Below, one piece after another: positions 22,628-35,427 of a stretch of 64,000 nucleotides of DNA (the stretch's first letter is position 1; every line of letters starts with the position of its first letter). This DNA is from Erythrophleum ivorense. Its lineage: Eukaryota; Streptophyta; Magnoliopsida; Fabales; Fabaceae. The DNA is taken from positions 25,434,484-25,498,483 of the forward strand of contig JAIUCV010000007.1 in assembly GCA_026724425.1 (NCBI GenBank), in the 5' to 3' direction. The translations under genes were made by a program, and so were the position numbers. The notes below the pieces were generated by a model. It was not told where the DNA came from and made no database searches. It worked only from the letters and a program-made list of their open reading frames with translations.

Positions 22628-23820
22628 GGCTTTGTTTGGATGGGGGAAGATTAAAGGGGAGAGAGAGAAAAGTGAGAAGAAGGGCGAGAGAAAAAAAAAT
22701 TGAGGAGAAAATATTTTCTCTTTATGCGTTTGGATGGAAAGAGAGGTGGAGGGAGAGAAAACGTATAAAAAAAGAAAACATATATTAATTTAATATGATA
22801 ATAATTTTGTCATTATTTTAAATTTATACATATATATTTTTTTAAAAAAATAAAAATAATAAAAGATATAAAAATTAATTTAAATAATAATAACAAAATA
22901 TATATTTTTTAAAAATATTATTATTTTTTAAATTAATTAAATTTATATTATAAAAAATATTTATAAATTATTATTTTAAAATTATAAATATTAATATTAT
23001 TTTAATATATATTAATTAATTTAAATATAAAATATATAAATATAATAAATAATATAATATAATATAATATATATAATATGTAAATATTATATATATAATA
23101 TATAATATATATATATATATATGTCTGACTACATTGCAGTCGGACAATGCTGTGGCCAAATTATGTAATTTTTTTAAAATCATAAATATTAATATATATT
23201 AATTAATTTAAATATAAAATATATAAATATAATAAATATTATATTATAATATAATATATATAATATGTAAATATTATATATATAATATATAATATGTATA
23301 TATATATGCGTTGTCTGATGCAAATATATATATGTTCGATTGCATTGCAGTCGAACAATATTGTGACCAAATTATAGTCGGACATATATGTCCGACTGTA
23401 ATTCAGTCGTAATTTTTTTTTAAAATTATGTATAATTGTTTAAATATTATATATCATTTATTAATTTTTATATTACAAAATATTATTATTTTGTAAAATA
23501 TATTAATTAATTTAATAATAAAATTAATTGTAATATTAATTTTTAATTAACTAATTAAAATGTTTAAAAAATTTTATTAAATATATATATTTATTATTTC
23601 TTATATTCCGACTAATTTGCAGTTGGACATAATCATTCACCCGTTTTCTCCTCCAATCTCTCCATATTTGGAGAGAAAAAAAAACAATTGGATCCATTGT
23701 ACTTTTCTCTCTATTTTTTCTCTTCTCTCCAGTTTTCTCTCCGAACCAAACAGGATAAAATTTTGTTTTCTTCCCCCTCCTTCCCCTTCTCTTCACTTTT
23801 CTCTCGATCCAAACGCACTG
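22628..23820. mobile_element. Tourist-like (PIF/Harbinger) element with TTA target duplication
   Basis: The left end GGCTTTGTTTGGATGG and the right end, read inverted, CAGTGCGTTTGGATCG are imperfect inverted repeats that continue into GAGAGAGAAAAGTG-type sequence at both sides. TTA flanks both ends (22625-22627, 23821-23823), the TWA duplication typical of PIF/Harbinger. At 1,193 bp it is long for a MITE. The core is almost pure A/T, with a partly duplicated 200-bp unit and several GTCGGAC-type hairpins. No transposase is encoded, so it would need one in trans. Confidence 0.65.
22984..23397. repeat. About 200-bp tandem AT-rich unit with hairpin motifs
   Basis: The string beginning ATAAATATTA at 22984 recurs at 23182. 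The motif GTCTGACTACATTGCAGTC at 23123 recurs as GTTCGATTGCATTGCAGTC at 23334, giving an offset of 198-211 bp. The second unit ends in a perfect 22-bp palindrome at 23376-23397 (core GTCGGACATATATGTCCGAC). Confidence 0.75.
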
Positions 23821-23823
23821 TTA

Positions 23824-26792
23824 ATAATTTCACATGATTAAAGTTTTGTAATTGATTTTGATGTTGTAGACTTTGTTACAGATGTGCTAATAACTTAGCA
23901 GAAACATTCATTCAATTCTAATTGATCTTAACCAATTTGATCCAACCAAAATCAACCAGAACCAACTAATTAATTAGATCAATTGTATGATATTTAGCCA
24001 AAACTGATTAGATCATTTCGGTTGTTGGATAACAATAATAGACATCTAATATCAAATCAAGTAACTGATTACATATTAATATTTTGAATTCTATATGGTT
24101 AATATATTTCAAATTTTCAGCAAATAAGTCAATATCTAACCCTAATATTTATTTTGAATCTTGACTTGTTTATAATTCGAATATGTTTAAAGTTGTCTTG
24201 AAAAACTTTTAATGTCAATTTTATTACTGGAAATGTCTATTTTTATGGTTGAGATTGAATAATATTTAATGTTAAATTTTAAAAAATTTTCAATTATTTT
24301 TTTTCTTAAAAGCTGACCATCCAATGCAATCCAAATTGATTAAGGGGATTGGTTTGGTTTTTCTAAAATGATTGGATTGATTGGATGAATAAATTGGTTC
24401 GGTTAACTGAAGTGACTAAACTGAACAAATCTAAATCGATGAATACTCCTAATTACAATTATTGAAAAAAGAGGTCAAGAGTGGTAGATGCAATTTGTTT
24501 TTTCAATAAATAAATAAATAAATGAATGGTTATCAATTTTTTTTGGTAGAATCTAATTTATTTTGTACATGTGATGTTTAATTATTTTCTTACTTTTTTA
24601 TTAAATATGTGTGTTTAATAACTATAATAAACTTGGAAAAATGTTACTTTTGATTTACGATTTTAAGTTAAATACTTTTAATGTGAAAAATATTTTTAAG
24701 TTGTAATAAGAAAATAAAACTTGCTACGTAGTGCTTATTTGAAAAAAATAACCTGTAATTCTAATTATTTATCATACATAACCTAAATCAATCTATGAAA
24801 GGTTAGTTATCAAACAAATTAATGTTTGAAACATTTAATCCTAGAGAATAAAATATATAATTCTTTTTGAAATATTTAGTAGTTATTGTGTCGTAAGTAA
24901 AGTCTACAATAGATCTGAGTTCATAATATTATTGCTTAAATTTTTGTCCAATTCTTTTAGATGAAGAGATATGTGATTAAAATAGTGATTTTTCATATAA
25001 ACAAGCAGCCAAAGTTTATGGTAGTTTCTTCTTATACTTTTTTCCTGTGAATTGCTGATTATTAGTTGTCCATTAATCATTCACTCAATGAAAAATTCGG
25101 AGTGCCCATTGACTGTAGAATTAATAACGTAGGAAGAATGGAAATTGAGATGCATATTGACTGCCAACTGATGCCTAAAGTAGCCAATGACTTCAGATTT
25201 TTGACCACATACTCAATAACTTTGCAAAGAAAAATTGATCATGCAAATTAAGACTGAAACCACCTCTCTACACTTCAGAAAGAATGTCCAGAGTTTTTTT
25301 TTTCTTTTTTTGATTACAAGAATGTCCAGAGTTTTAGTTTAGATAAATGTTGAGTTTACAAAACTCAACTATATAAGTCACCAGTGATAATTAAATGTCA
25401 TAAACTGATTAGCTATATTCAATCTTTGATAACATTAATTTATGAGCTTTAGTTTGGACTCATCTCGGATAGTCGACAAGTCTATAAAATATCACCGTCT
25501 TGAGTTTAAAGACTAACAGTCGTCTTCATGTTATAAATCTTCGACATCAATTAGTTGTATAATCAAATTAAATATATCTAATAATTGATTTTAAAGATTT
25601 CAAAACCACGTACGCTTACACTTATCCTTTATAGAGAATGTCTTCAATTTTAGTATAATCTTGAGTTTAACAGACTCAACTAGCTAGAGAAGTCATCAAA
25701 TTAATGTATTGATGATCGATTATTAACAATTAAACAGTAACCCATTTTATTTGATATCTATTTTTTTTTAAGTTGTAGTGTGAAGGTATCTTTCGCTAGC
25801 TTGTGAAAACATTCTTAATAAATATTTTTTTAAGGATTTCCTAGAAAGTTACAAAAGAAAATTTACATGACATTCATCATAGTAAATGAAATAAATATTA
25901 TTTCAAGTTTTCCTATCAGGAGTACATGGTAGACGTCAATCTTTCAGTTTTATATAAGTAGACTCACACAAATAGGGATTTTCTAGAAAGTTACAAGAGA
26001 AAATTTACTTGACCTTGATCATTTTTATTGAATATATCCTTTCTAGTTATTGTTGCTGGAATTTTGAAAATTTTCATTAAGTGATATCATTCTTGTGAAT
26101 ATTAATTTATTATGTATACACAAGCGATAGGCATCACTAGTTGATATAAACTATAAGTATTGGTATTAATATATAAAGCGCTCAACTATGCGTTTAGTCA
26201 CTGATATCTTAAAACTTTGAACTGCTCATGAATATAACTCAGAATTTCTTAAGGATAAGAAGATAATCGAGAACGCAAGTAATCTTACTTCAAATTTTCA
26301 ATTATTAAACTGACTTACTTCTTACCAAGAATTGATGTAAAAAGACATTTAGATTAAACATATGTTTAAATTAATATCCTTACATGTAAGAAATCATTAT
26401 TCATTTAAAGAAGGTACACGTAAGGCACATTTACAACTTAACATTACATTACTAATTATATCATTTTATGGTTTCTTTCTGAGAAGTTGTTCCTTGAAGA
26501 GTTCAACGAAGTGACAAAATTTTTTACATATAGGACTTGAGAATTTGACAAATGGCATATTTAGATAAATAATGATTAACGACAAAGGCATAAACCCTTC
26601 ACGAAGGATCCTGAAATCTGTATATATATTTGGAAGCCCTAATCCATGTCTTCTAAGAATTTTCATAATATTTTACTTTTAACTATGTATTTTTCTTACA
26701 GTTATTGTTGAAATCTAGATTCAAGGGGCTGATTTAATTAGCTTAAATAATTTTTTCTATAGTTCTAATTATAGTTTTATTAGCTTCAGTAG
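23824..26792. other. Intergenic, AT-rich, no gene
   Basis: Stops in all frames. Small diverged direct repeats are visible: GAATGTC...CTCAACTA... at about 25322-25385 and 25637-25700, and TTTCCTAGAAAGTTACA at about 25837 versus TTTTCTAGAAAGTTACA at about 25979. Short ORFs at 25066-25251 and 26466-26666 show no family signature. Confidence 0.4.
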
Positions 26793-26797
26793 AAAAA

Positions 26798-29316
26798 TGT
26801 GAGAACCCGACGTGAATTCTTGCATGGGAAGGGAGTTGACTTTTCAAAGCAAATCATGCAGCTGCCACGTTGGAATTTTGCTCTTCCAGAAATTACATAT
26901 GTACCCCTCCTCTCCTTCTTCCTTCAGCTGGTTTTTCGGTCTTCTCCCATCCAGATTTCTGCAATATATATCCTTCAGCGCAGCATCACAGAACCGCCAG
27001 AATTTCACACCTTCATCCTCTGTTTTCTGGATGCTACCTTCTCTGCTCTTGCGAGCTGCTGGACGCTGATGTTTTGCCTCCTCACGCCTTGAGTTTTGCT
27101 TCAGTTGAGTGCTCCATTCCAGTCGCATACTCCTCCCTGCTGAACGAAGCTGGTATGGATTAATTCTGCAGCTTATTTCCTCCTCTGTTCAGCGTTTCTT
27201 CTGCCCTGTTTCAGCGCTGGTTTGGTCTGAATTTCAGCTGCAAGTTGCTCCTTGAATCTGTTCCATTTTTGGCTGCTTCATCCAGACGCAGGAGGCTCTC
27301 TACTGGATGAACTGTACTGCTGCATAAACACTGCAATTTTCTCCTCTGATCAGCATCTCTTGCTGCCCTGTTCAGCGTGAATTCTGGTTCGAATTTCAGT
27401 GGCTTATGTTTGCTCCTTGAGGTGTTAAGTCGTTGCTGCTGATTGGTTGTGAAACAAGCCAGAAAAAAATTGAATTCTCAGGTCTGAAACTCTATAGTAC
27501 AGATTGCTTTTGTTGGGTTCCTCTTTCTCCCCCATTTTTCACGCCATGTAATTCTGTGTCTCGTTTTCCAGTAGCCCACTTCCTCCTTGTTTGAGTTGAG
27601 CTTCGTGGATATGTGTCTGGGCTAAGAGAGCAACGCTGCATAGTGGATTTGGAGCCTGAAAAATTCGAAGGTATATGTTGCCTTTTCTAGTTGCCTTTCC
27701 AGGCGTTTTTCTCCCCTGTATCTTAATGTTGTAACACGTTCTGTAGTGGCCAGGGGGGTTTTGCGCAGGAAAAAAAAAAGAGAGGCAGGAAGATGATCTT
27801 AGTTGGATAAAATTCTGATTTCAATTATGCTAAAGTATACGCCCATTTTCCTATACATTAATTTCCCCCCAAAATTCTGCATGTAGGTATATATATATAC
27901 CTATTTTAATTAAAGACCAAACCTAACTGTGCTCTTTTCTTACTTGTTAAAATATATGTATGCAGAATAAAAGTCCCGATTAAAGATGGTATATATTCCT
28001 TTTGGTTTTTGAAGTTGGGTTTAGCTCCTAAGTGGAACCAAGGAACAGGAAGCACAAAATATGTATGTGGAATTTACTGTACGAGTTGGAAGGCGTAAAA
28101 TTAGTAGAGGAATAAATTCTAAATTATGATAAGTCCAAGTCCTATATGAAATTAATTTGAGTGATTCATCTTCTAAAATCTGTGAACGGGTCTTGTAGGA
28201 AATCCCGGAGATTGAGGTATAGCTGAGAAAGGGTCAGGGAATTTCTATAGTACCGCGGAAGGTGAGTAAGTAATGCGGACCAAAGACTCAGGAAATTCTT
28301 ATTTCTGTTCTTAAGTTTCCTTGCAGTGTTTTAAAAATTTTGATTCTCTATTTATAGAGATACATATTTCAAAATGTAGTCATATGCATGTTTACCAAAA
28401 TTTGATTTCAATCAGGAATTTTGCAAGTTTACGGATGTTGAGTTAATTGGAAATCCTACTGTGAAACTGATTTGAACGATACTTTGTCTGGAATGTTAAT
28501 TGGTGAAACTGTACTGTTTTATGGAGTTATCTGCTCAGAACCCTGTAGCTAATAGCAGTAGATGTTAGCCCTGGTGCACCATGATCTGAACCTCAGCTAG
28601 CAGGGGTGGTGCTAGCCCCGTGTGCAGGCCACCACACGCGGAGTCATTTTATTTTCGCAAGCTGAAAGCTTTGCGTCTGTAGTGATTTTCCTCGCGAGCT
28701 GTGTGCTCTGCGTCTATGTTCCAATTGGTTCTGTTTAGATGCGTTCGGTGTATTTTGAAAAAGGAGTTTGTATAAAGTCTGTTCCATATGATCTATATCT
28801 GTATGTATATATGTAAACCTATTTGACCTATGTTTATTTTAGAAAGGGTCGGTGTTGCTTATTCATTGAGTATTCGACTCATTCTTTATATATATATATA
28901 TTTTTCAGAGAGCAGTAGGGACTCTAATCTGCCTCCAGCCGCCTTCTAGTGGTCGACCTCTTGAGACCTCCTTTGACGAGCCTGCAGAGCTCCTGTGGGT
29001 GTATTTTGGTTGTATATGTAGTTGTTTAAAATTTTGTAAACCTTGTAAAGCTAGCTCCACTGAATCATTGTTAGTGTATCCCCACACCCCAAATGTTTTC
29101 TTTTGGTCTGATTGCGCCCTTTCGGGCTATATTGTACTGACTGATCATTTGTAGAAATATCGGGAGGTCTACGTCATAGAGGAGACTCTGCTGAAATTTC
29201 TACAAATGTCTTCTAAAGAAAAACTTATATGTTTTATATGATTCAAATTAATGCCATAAGTATTTTCTCTATATTTCCGCTTCCGCGCATGTGTACTTAA
29301 ATCGTGGGGTGTGACA
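26798..29316 (-). mobile_element. Solo LTR (2.5 kb), Ty3 Tekay/Del-like, minus orientation
   Basis: On the minus strand it starts TGTCACACCCCACG at 29316 and ends GTCGGGTTCTCACA at 26798. AAAAA flanks both sides (26793-26797, 29317-29321), compatible with a target duplication but low in information. No primer site, polypurine tract or gag/pol lies on either side. The short ORFs in 26799-27163 fall inside the LTR. It is the long form of the 279-bp LTR at 17391-17669. Confidence 0.75.
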
Positions 29317-29321
29317 AAAAA

Positions 29322-30515
29322 AATGGTTGAATATAGTATGAAGGATAGGAAAGTGACCATGGGGGTATGATTTTTATAAAAATGAAATTATTTCTTCATG
29401 GTGACACTAAGGTTCAAATAATTCATAATAGGAGCAAAGGCTTTGCCCTTTTCCTTGATTTCCTCATAATGAGGAACAATCTCAATATTTTGATCACAAC
29501 TCATTCAACATGCTAGGCAAAACCGAAAGCCTTTGTACTGGAGGTATGCTGAAATTGTTTGACATGATGACCAATACCCAAAGTTACATTGAAGGACTTA
29601 AACTCATTGTAATAAAGCACAAGCTTTAAGATGTGTTCTTTAAATACCAAACACTTTATTATAGTAAGTGTTTTTTAATAAGGAGAAGCGATGGCTCTTT
29701 TGAGTTTTGATAAATTAACTAAACCTCTTTAACATTCATGAATCCACAGCCTAAGCACACTTTGTTAAAGATGTGCTATTATTCGCAAAAGGTCTTAGTA
29801 ACAATATTAGAATAGCCATTAAGTGTAGTAAGAGTATTCATCTTTAGGATCAAGACAAATAGTACAATTACTAAAGTACAAATCTAGGACTATTTTAATG
29901 GTCTTTTTAATTAGTCCCATACAATTTTCACATATGATAATGATAATTACATAAAAATAGAAGTGGGAACATAGAAACAACATGAATGTAAACCAATCAT
30001 ATAACAACATATTCAAAAACCAAGTTTCACACAAAATCCAACCAATGAATTACGCACAAATGTCTTTCCAATAAAAAAAACCCAATTGCACATTGAAAGG
30101 CTTTCAAAACAAATGTCTTTAATATCTCTGTACCAATAGGGTGTAAGAAATATTAAGGAATCAATTTAAATATTATTATGCAACAACAGAAGCATTACCT
30201 CCCCCCAAAACATATGTGTGTGTGTGTGTATGTATGTATATATATAATTAACTGCTTCAATCAAATTAACTAAAACACTCTTGTAATTTGTCTCATGATA
30301 AGTAAGTATGCAATCACAAAATATCAACAGCCAAAGTGATTGTTATAGCAAGCAAAATCACTCAATTATGCTCCAAAATTAACACTAGTAATTATTTGTA
30401 ATAAAGGTGCACTAAGAGTGTGAGCATTCGAGACTAATGACATGGAATTCAACATTACATAATTAATGGTCAAAATTACAAAACAAACCATGTATAGTTA
30501 CAAATTATGTCAAAT
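29322..30515. other. Non-coding, possibly the outer part of a decayed copia element
   Basis: No intact ORF. The CATGATAAGTRAGTA word near 30290-30312 recurs near 33266-33290, on the other side of the solo LTR at 30521. This suggests one older repetitive unit was split. A TG/TA microsatellite lies at about 30211-30246. Confidence 0.35.
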
Positions 30516-30520
30516 TAATG

Positions 30521-33218
30521 TGTGACAACCCTATCTTCTAATCATTGTAGTTATAGCTAAATACAAGGTTTATTAATTAATGATCAAGGTTTTAGGTCAT
30601 TATATTTTACCGCATTACGAAAATGTGAGGGAATTTGAACCTTGATGTTAGGGTCATCACCATGCCACCTCAACAAAATAAAATGTGCATAAAAGAAATT
30701 TTACTAACATAAGAGGCTCATGATTCAACCATCCGTTAGTTTCAACACTCAATAACCTCCCGGCTTGTAATCTTATATCATTTTCCTAATTTCACAAGGC
30801 GAGTTGGACCTTCACCGCGGCCAACCTATGTGGCGCCGCGGCGGAAATGCTTCCTGGAACTTCTCCTCGACTCCCAGAATTCTAGCCTCGGCGCAATATA
30901 TTCGCGCCGCGGCGAGTTTTGCCTCTGTCCGACACAAATTTTAATTTTTCGATTCGCGCCGCGGCGGGAAACATTGCGCCGCGGCGGGTTTTGGTTCTGT
31001 TACCCCCCCTGGGTGAATTTTTCGCTTTGAGCCGCGGCGAGGTTTGTTGCGCCGCGGCGCCTTTCGGCTCTGTCTCCCCTTTGGCCGTGGCGAAGCCTTC
31101 TTGGCCGCGGCGGGATTCCCTTCTGTGACCATATTACCCGAATTTCGTCCTCTACACTCCAATTCTCACCTTAGCAACACTCTAGGTCTACCTACCCTTG
31201 TTTTAAGTGATCCTAATGGTGTTTATCTACCCTATTTACCCATCAATCCATCCATTACCATTGTGAAACTCAAATGTCACTTTCTACTTGTTCCACTAAC
31301 TCATACCAACAAATTCATAAATAAATGGCAGCAAGATCACATACATTATCAGCAATTTACATCCCATGCAAATTTCATAAAGATTCCATTCAACAATAGC
31401 TTACCTCTAAGGCATCATATGACTACAATTCCCATAAGGTGATCCATATCACAATTTCAGCAGAACTACATACATATATATAATACTATAAGTTCATACA
31501 TTGATATTCCACTATGATGTGCTCTAAATCCTTAACGGTTACATTTCAATCAAGCAAAATATAAACGCCTACACTTGGCAATATGATTACATGATGATGC
31601 TAGGTAAACTAATAACAAAAATTGCATCTATCCTATTCTACTCAGACCAAGTGTAGCTCCCCACACCCGGCCTCAGCTCATGGATGTTCATCCACTTGCT
31701 TACCCTTATCCTTACCCGAGGAACTTTCACCTGAAATGTTAATCCCATGAAACGGGGTGAGATATAAATCTCAGTAACCAAGGCAATTCCATCATATACT
31801 CCATATTAATTCGCATACATGCATAATTTCACATAAACACCAGCAGTAGACCATTTATATCAGTAAATGAAATAATTAGGCTATCATGATTACTATCCCA
31901 TACTAGCAATCACATTATCGCATGTTAAAGGCCATTAACACCGGAGAGGCCCGTCCACGGCACCTACTCCCTATTGAGCACAACCGGGGCTCAGTGCATC
32001 TGGGTTTGATCATAACCCGGTGCTCGATCGTAGCACATGCACGGGTGGCAGCCGCACCACAGCTCCACCATGGACTCACAAGGTCCAATCACAATTCAAC
32101 AGATAGCCAACCAATTCATTCAACATTTCAAATCAGTCATGTATAGCAAAATATGAAATTAACACAGATATATGCATGGAATTAATGTAAACCCAGTTAC
32201 CTCACTTGTAGATACTTGTAACAATCACCAATGGTGCAGAATTCCTCTTATAACCATAACATCACATAATTACTACTCTAATTCATCATTAATAATCATA
32301 ATCAGTACCCAAGGAATTTAAAATACCAATGACTACCCAAGAATCATTTACCCAGCCACAACAAGTCCCAATTTCGGATTTAAGCTTCCTCCACCAGAAA
32401 ACTCAATATTCCACCCAAAATCCTAAGCAAATTCGTACATAATTAATACCCATTTTATAAATTAGCTATGGGGGTCTCAAATTAACCATTAAAGCATCAA
32501 AATGGAGGGTTTAAACTCACCCAAGGTCAGCCCTAATCCCAACCTACGAATTTCATCAAGAAAACCCCCAAACACTTACATTTCAGATTTTTGGGTAGGA
32601 TGAAAATGCTCCAAATGAAAAACTAATCGGGCCAAATTAAAGAGAAAGATGAGGGGATTAAGTTGTATAACTATTACCTTGGCTGAATCTTGCTCTAAGT
32701 ATGAGAAAATGCCCAATCTTTGCCTCAAACCCTTGCCTCCTCTCAACCTCCGAATTTCCCTCTCAAGTTTCAGAAAAATGTGAGAGTGGCTGAAGCATTA
32801 GGGTTTCTAGTGGGCTTAAGTTGGGTTAAAGTGGGTCATGGGCTGCTCCAAGATCCATCTCCACTTGGGCTTCAGATTTTAGTTTATTGGGCCAGTTTAG
32901 GGGTGTTGGGCTGCAGAATTTACTGGGCCAGTTTTTTATGCATTTGGGTTGCTGAAGTGTAATTGAGTTTGGGCCAAGTTTGAAGAGCTCAAGAGTTTTA
33001 GGTCTGCACATAATCCATTCGGCCCCCATTAATCTCTTCTCATGATCTATTAATTTAGGCCTAGATAGAATTTCTATCCCAATTAAATCTCAAACCCATA
33101 TTAATAATTTATCTCTCTAAAGTCTCCATTCACTTAACTTGCCCAATGAGCCCATATTAATTACTCTTAATTAATTCTAATCCATGATTAACACCTTAAT
33201 TAATTATGGGGTGTTACA
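30521..33218 (-). mobile_element. Solo LTR (2.7 kb), first copy of the GC-palindrome family
   Basis: Minus orientation: TGTAACACCCCATAATT at 33218, ending GGTTGTCACA at 30521. The target duplication TAATG is at 30516-30520 and 33219-33223. Its partner of the same family and orientation is at 45569-48356. Matching landmarks include TTGTGATTGGACCTTGTGAG-type sequence near 32080 and TGGATGAACATCCATGAGC near 31675 (minus strand). ORFs at 30830-31442 and 31922-32146 are products of GC-rich LTR sequence, not genes. Confidence 0.88.
30812..31112. repeat. Array of CGCCGCGGCG palindromes inside the solo LTR
   Basis: The 10-bp palindrome CGCCGCGGCG, or a one-base variant, occurs at 30834, 30905, 30957, 30977, 31030, 31050, 31083 and 31103, with a partial copy near 30814. 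Spacing is 20 to about 70 bp. This is by far the most CpG-rich stretch in the window. Confidence 0.85.
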
Positions 33219-33223
33219 TAATG

Positions 33224-34565
33224 ATTATTTTAAATTAAATTTACCAAGACACCCTTATCAGCAGACCCATGATAAGTGAGTACATAATCACGAAGTGTCA
33301 ATTTTCCATTACCAAAATTACTAGGATCACATTCTTAAAATCCACAAAAATATTGAGATTTAATTTCAACATGATAAGACAGATAAAGTGCATAAATCTA
33401 TAAAAAATAAAATAAAATTTGACACACCAAAATACATTAACATTGAGTGTGAAAAATATATTGCACAAAAATGTATACAGATTATGCACAAAAATCTTTA
33501 ACCCAAAATTCAAAGAGTACATATTTGAAGTGTGGAATATTAGAGAAAATAAAAAAAATCATATTTTAGGCATTCAAAAAATTCCACAAAAATCACCATT
33601 GAATATAAAATGAAAAATGGATGTGATTGGGCCAAAGTTAGGTTGGAAAAACCCTTCTTGCTAGGCTCACTCACTCTCCCCTCCCACTAGGGGGCATAAA
33701 TGGGCATGCATAAAGGACATTGTCTTCAAGATTGGAGCTTGAAGCTCTAGCCATGGTGGAAATCCGCCATTTTTGTATCATGCAAGCTTCAAAAATGTGT
33801 GTTTTAACACATTTTATCACTACCAAGTTACAATAGAAGCATCCATAAACATAAATCAAGCAACTAGAGTTCAAATAATGCAATTTGATGAAGAAAACAA
33901 AATAACCCAAAAACAAATCTAGGAAAATTTTTTCTTCAATTCACCATGGATTCAACCAATTTCAACTAATTTAAAAACATTATAAGCTCAATGATTCTTA
34001 AACAAAGAATGAAATTAAAAACACTCAAAATGGTTTTCTTAATGAAGAACACGGTGAATAAGTTCTTCCAAATATATATATATATATATATTCTTCTTTC
34101 AATTCAACATAAATCCAACAAGTTCTTTGCAATTAATCAAGTCTAATAGTGTTATATCTCATGAAAAATGGTTCCTTAGCAAGAAATTGAATTAAAACAC
34201 CATGATTTGCCCTATAAAGAAGATTCAAAACTTTCTAATTTTTAAAAATTATTATTCTAGTACAACAAGGTCAAGTAACAAATAAAATAAAACCTAGATA
34301 TGTGAATAATAAGAATCATAGATAAGCAATTCATAAGCTTGTATTAAGAAGAAACCAAATCTCAAATAAAGAATCATACATGCACATGAATAGTAACAAA
34401 TTTTGAAGCTCAAATATCTTTTAGCACAAATCAATTCATGAGACATGTAATACATTAAATTAATCTTGTAACAAAATGAATAAATCTTTAAACTTTCATG
34501 CTCAAAATAAGCAAACTTTTAGGTTTCACTAAAGCATGCTATGATAAAGCTCTGATGCCAATTAT
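33224..34565 (-). mobile_element. Decayed copia element leader with primer-site relic
   Basis: On the minus strand TGGCATCAGAGC (34549-34560) matches the copia initiator-tRNA primer site with one mismatch and is followed by ATAGCATGCTTTAGTG-type leader sequence. No intact gag or pol follows, only A/T-rich DNA with stops. An (AT) microsatellite lies at about 34074-34091. The LTR that should lie right of 34565 cannot be delimited. Confidence 0.4.
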
Positions 34566-35101
34566 TAAAATAAATTCGGAGAAAAGTTTAGGTTATACAA
34601 AATCTAATGCTAGAATCCTTTGGTTGAATTAATCAAATATTCAGCAATTAGTTTAAAGAAAAAGAACTACAATTCACTTAACCCATAATTGTTCTCATAT
34701 TAAATCAACAAGGTTAACATATGCACACACACATACATAACTGCCGCTTGGCTTATTTAACAAGCCACTTTGGCTTGCTTCATAAGCCAACTTGTTTTAC
34801 AAGTGACTTTTCTTTTTTAACAAACTAAGCGGATTTATTATTTGCATGTATGATAACAAATTTTTTCACCAATAAAAATAAGATAACTAGTTTAATAATG
34901 GATAGTAAGTTGGGGTCTTGTCTTTAATGGATTTATGGATAATCTAACATATTACAAGTTATCTATAATACAAAATCAAATCTATTCAATGAATGCTAAA
35001 TATAAAAATAATTATTTGATATTAAACACAATCTTTTAATTGATCTAACAATGCAATATCCACAATTAAATATTCTGTATTCACATATACAAAAATGTTC
35101 A

Positions 35102-35427
35102 TTATCTTATGGAAAGTGTGTTAGGTGCAGTAGCTTTCTTGTGATCTCCATTCTGTTTTAGATGCATACTATCACTAGCATTCTTATTTACACTATATTG
35201 CGCCATCGATGAATCATCATCCCAATTTCCACCAGAGGAGCCAATCTGCAAAGCACCAATCACCCTATACAACTTATGACATCCACATCATTATTCCTTT
35301 CATTATCTGAAGTAGAATCAAAAGGAAAATCAGCTTCATCTTCCAACATAGTATTATTTGCGGCGTACAGACCACCATAGTCAGCAGAAGAGCTAAAGGG
35401 AGCCTTGAATCTGTGATAGATATCATT
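35102..35427 (-). pseudogene. Fragment of an unidentified gene, frameshifted
   Basis: Minus-strand translation from 35427 gives a peptide of protein-like composition (YHRFKAPFSSSADYGGLYA, then an acidic stretch with DEADFPFDSTSDNE) until about 35275-35290. There the frame changes by one base. It then continues as KLYRVIGALQIGSSGGNWDD and a Lys/Asn-rich tail to TAA at 35102-35104. The composition and the clean resumption of sense suggest a genuine coding remnant of about 105 residues. I do not recognise the family. It may be a retrocopy piece or a transposon-captured exon. Confidence 0.5.

Noticed and set aside
26799..27163. Three overlapping plus-strand ORFs of 85-97 codons plus one antisense
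   Set aside because: They lie at the end of a solo LTR with its homologue at 17391, and no frame is conserved between the copies.
30830..31442. GC-rich ORFs with Arg/Ala/Pro-rich products
   Set aside because: Created by the CGCCGCGGCG array; the sister LTR does not keep the frames.
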